64,000 nt of DNA, from contig NZ_JAKIKS010000003.1 in assembly GCF_023284005.1 (NCBI RefSeq), positions 52,629 through 116,628 on the forward strand, given 5' to 3'. The first letter of the stretch is position 1. Each line of letters starts with the position of its first letter. The notes below the pieces were generated by a model that saw only the letters and a list, made by a program, of their open reading frames with translations, was not told the DNA's origin and ran no database searches. Position numbers and translations under genes: made by a program. Source of the stretch: Shewanella surugensis. Lineage in GTDB: Bacteria; Pseudomonadota; Gammaproteobacteria; Enterobacterales; Shewanellaceae. Positions 63,805 through 64,000 of the stretch are shown here, piece by piece.

Positions 63805-64000
63805 TTAACTAAAAGTTATCGTATATTTTGATGGATAGTTGTCCATGATATTTTTTACACTCTCTTTGAGTGCATCAAAAGTGATAAAGTCATGGCAAGA
63901 TAACCATTCATACTTTATCTTTTTCCACAGTATTTCAATGATATTGAGTTCAGGAGAGTAAGCGGGTAAGTACATCACAACTAAGCCTTTTAACAGCCAT
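63805..64000 (-). mobile_element. IS630-family transposase, C-terminal part, running off the window
   Basis: About 64 codons in one frame from 63999 down to TAA at 63807-63805, with the hallmark C-terminal DDE motif of IS630 transposases: LPAYSPELNIIEILWKKIK, where the first Glu of the NxxE block is the third catalytic acid. The N-terminal part lies beyond the window. The element's end should lie between 63797 and 63804, next to a TATA stretch, and IS630 elements duplicate TA on insertion. It has removed or displaced the 5' end of the DUF938 gene. Confidence 0.85.

Overview
The window looks like chromosomal DNA of a marine gammaproteobacterium close to Shewanella. The base composition is moderately AT-rich. 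Typical blocks are present: thrS-infC-rpmI-rplT, a NorM-type exporter divergent from riboflavin synthase, a CPXCG protein, a FolM-like reductase, and the YdbH/YnbE/YdbL envelope set. Genus assignment is inferred from gene content only.

Region 1 (1-13.6 kb) is accessory. It opens inside the tape-measure protein gene of an extracellular contractile injection system (eCIS). Downstream, on the same strand, lie a His-rich protein, a 3-TM holin, an outer-membrane barrel protein, a membrane protein, a secreted trypsin-like protease, a lipoprotein, a pesticin/T4-type lysozyme and a large exported protein built of near-identical Ig/cadherin-like repeats. Holin plus lysozyme next to an eCIS gene suggests a particle-release cassette. 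A 226-bp MITE-like element sits exactly at the stop codon of the protease gene.

Region 2 (13.7-23.9 kb) is mostly housekeeping: two tRNA-Val(GAC) genes interleaved with two decayed copies, a MATE exporter, ribE, small conserved genes, and the thrS-infC-rpmI-rplT operon (infC starts on ATA), then a GFA-family protein and a secreted esterase.

Region 3 (23.9-27.3 kb) carries an isolated type III secretion translocator-like gene with its SycD/LcrH-class chaperone and no secretion apparatus nearby, a truncated PLP-decarboxylase fragment, and a DUF3891 gene.

Region 4 (27.3-49.6 kb) is a hybrid NRPS/PKS biosynthetic cluster: TolC and a LuxR-type regulator on the minus strand, then A-PCP-C, A-PCP, KS-AT-KR-DH-ACP and C-A-PCP-TE synthases, an EmrB-type exporter, a membrane protein, an enoyl-reductase-like oxidoreductase and an EmrA-type fusion protein on the plus strand. 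The assembly line predicts a short acyl/aminoacyl-polyketide-aspartate product, exported by EmrAB-TolC. The first adenylation domain lacks the amino-group-binding Asp, so its substrate may not be an alpha-amino acid.

Region 5 (49.8-63.1 kb) has an MFS transporter, a thermolabile-hemolysin-type GDSL lipase with an altered catalytic motif, a DUF2919 protein, and the ydbH/ynbE/ydbL set split by a divergent LysR-LysE pair, then a hexose-6-phosphate mutarotase and an acyl-CoA dehydrogenase. The right edge holds a frameshifted DUF938 methyltransferase pseudogene whose 5' end is replaced by an IS630-family transposase running out of the window.
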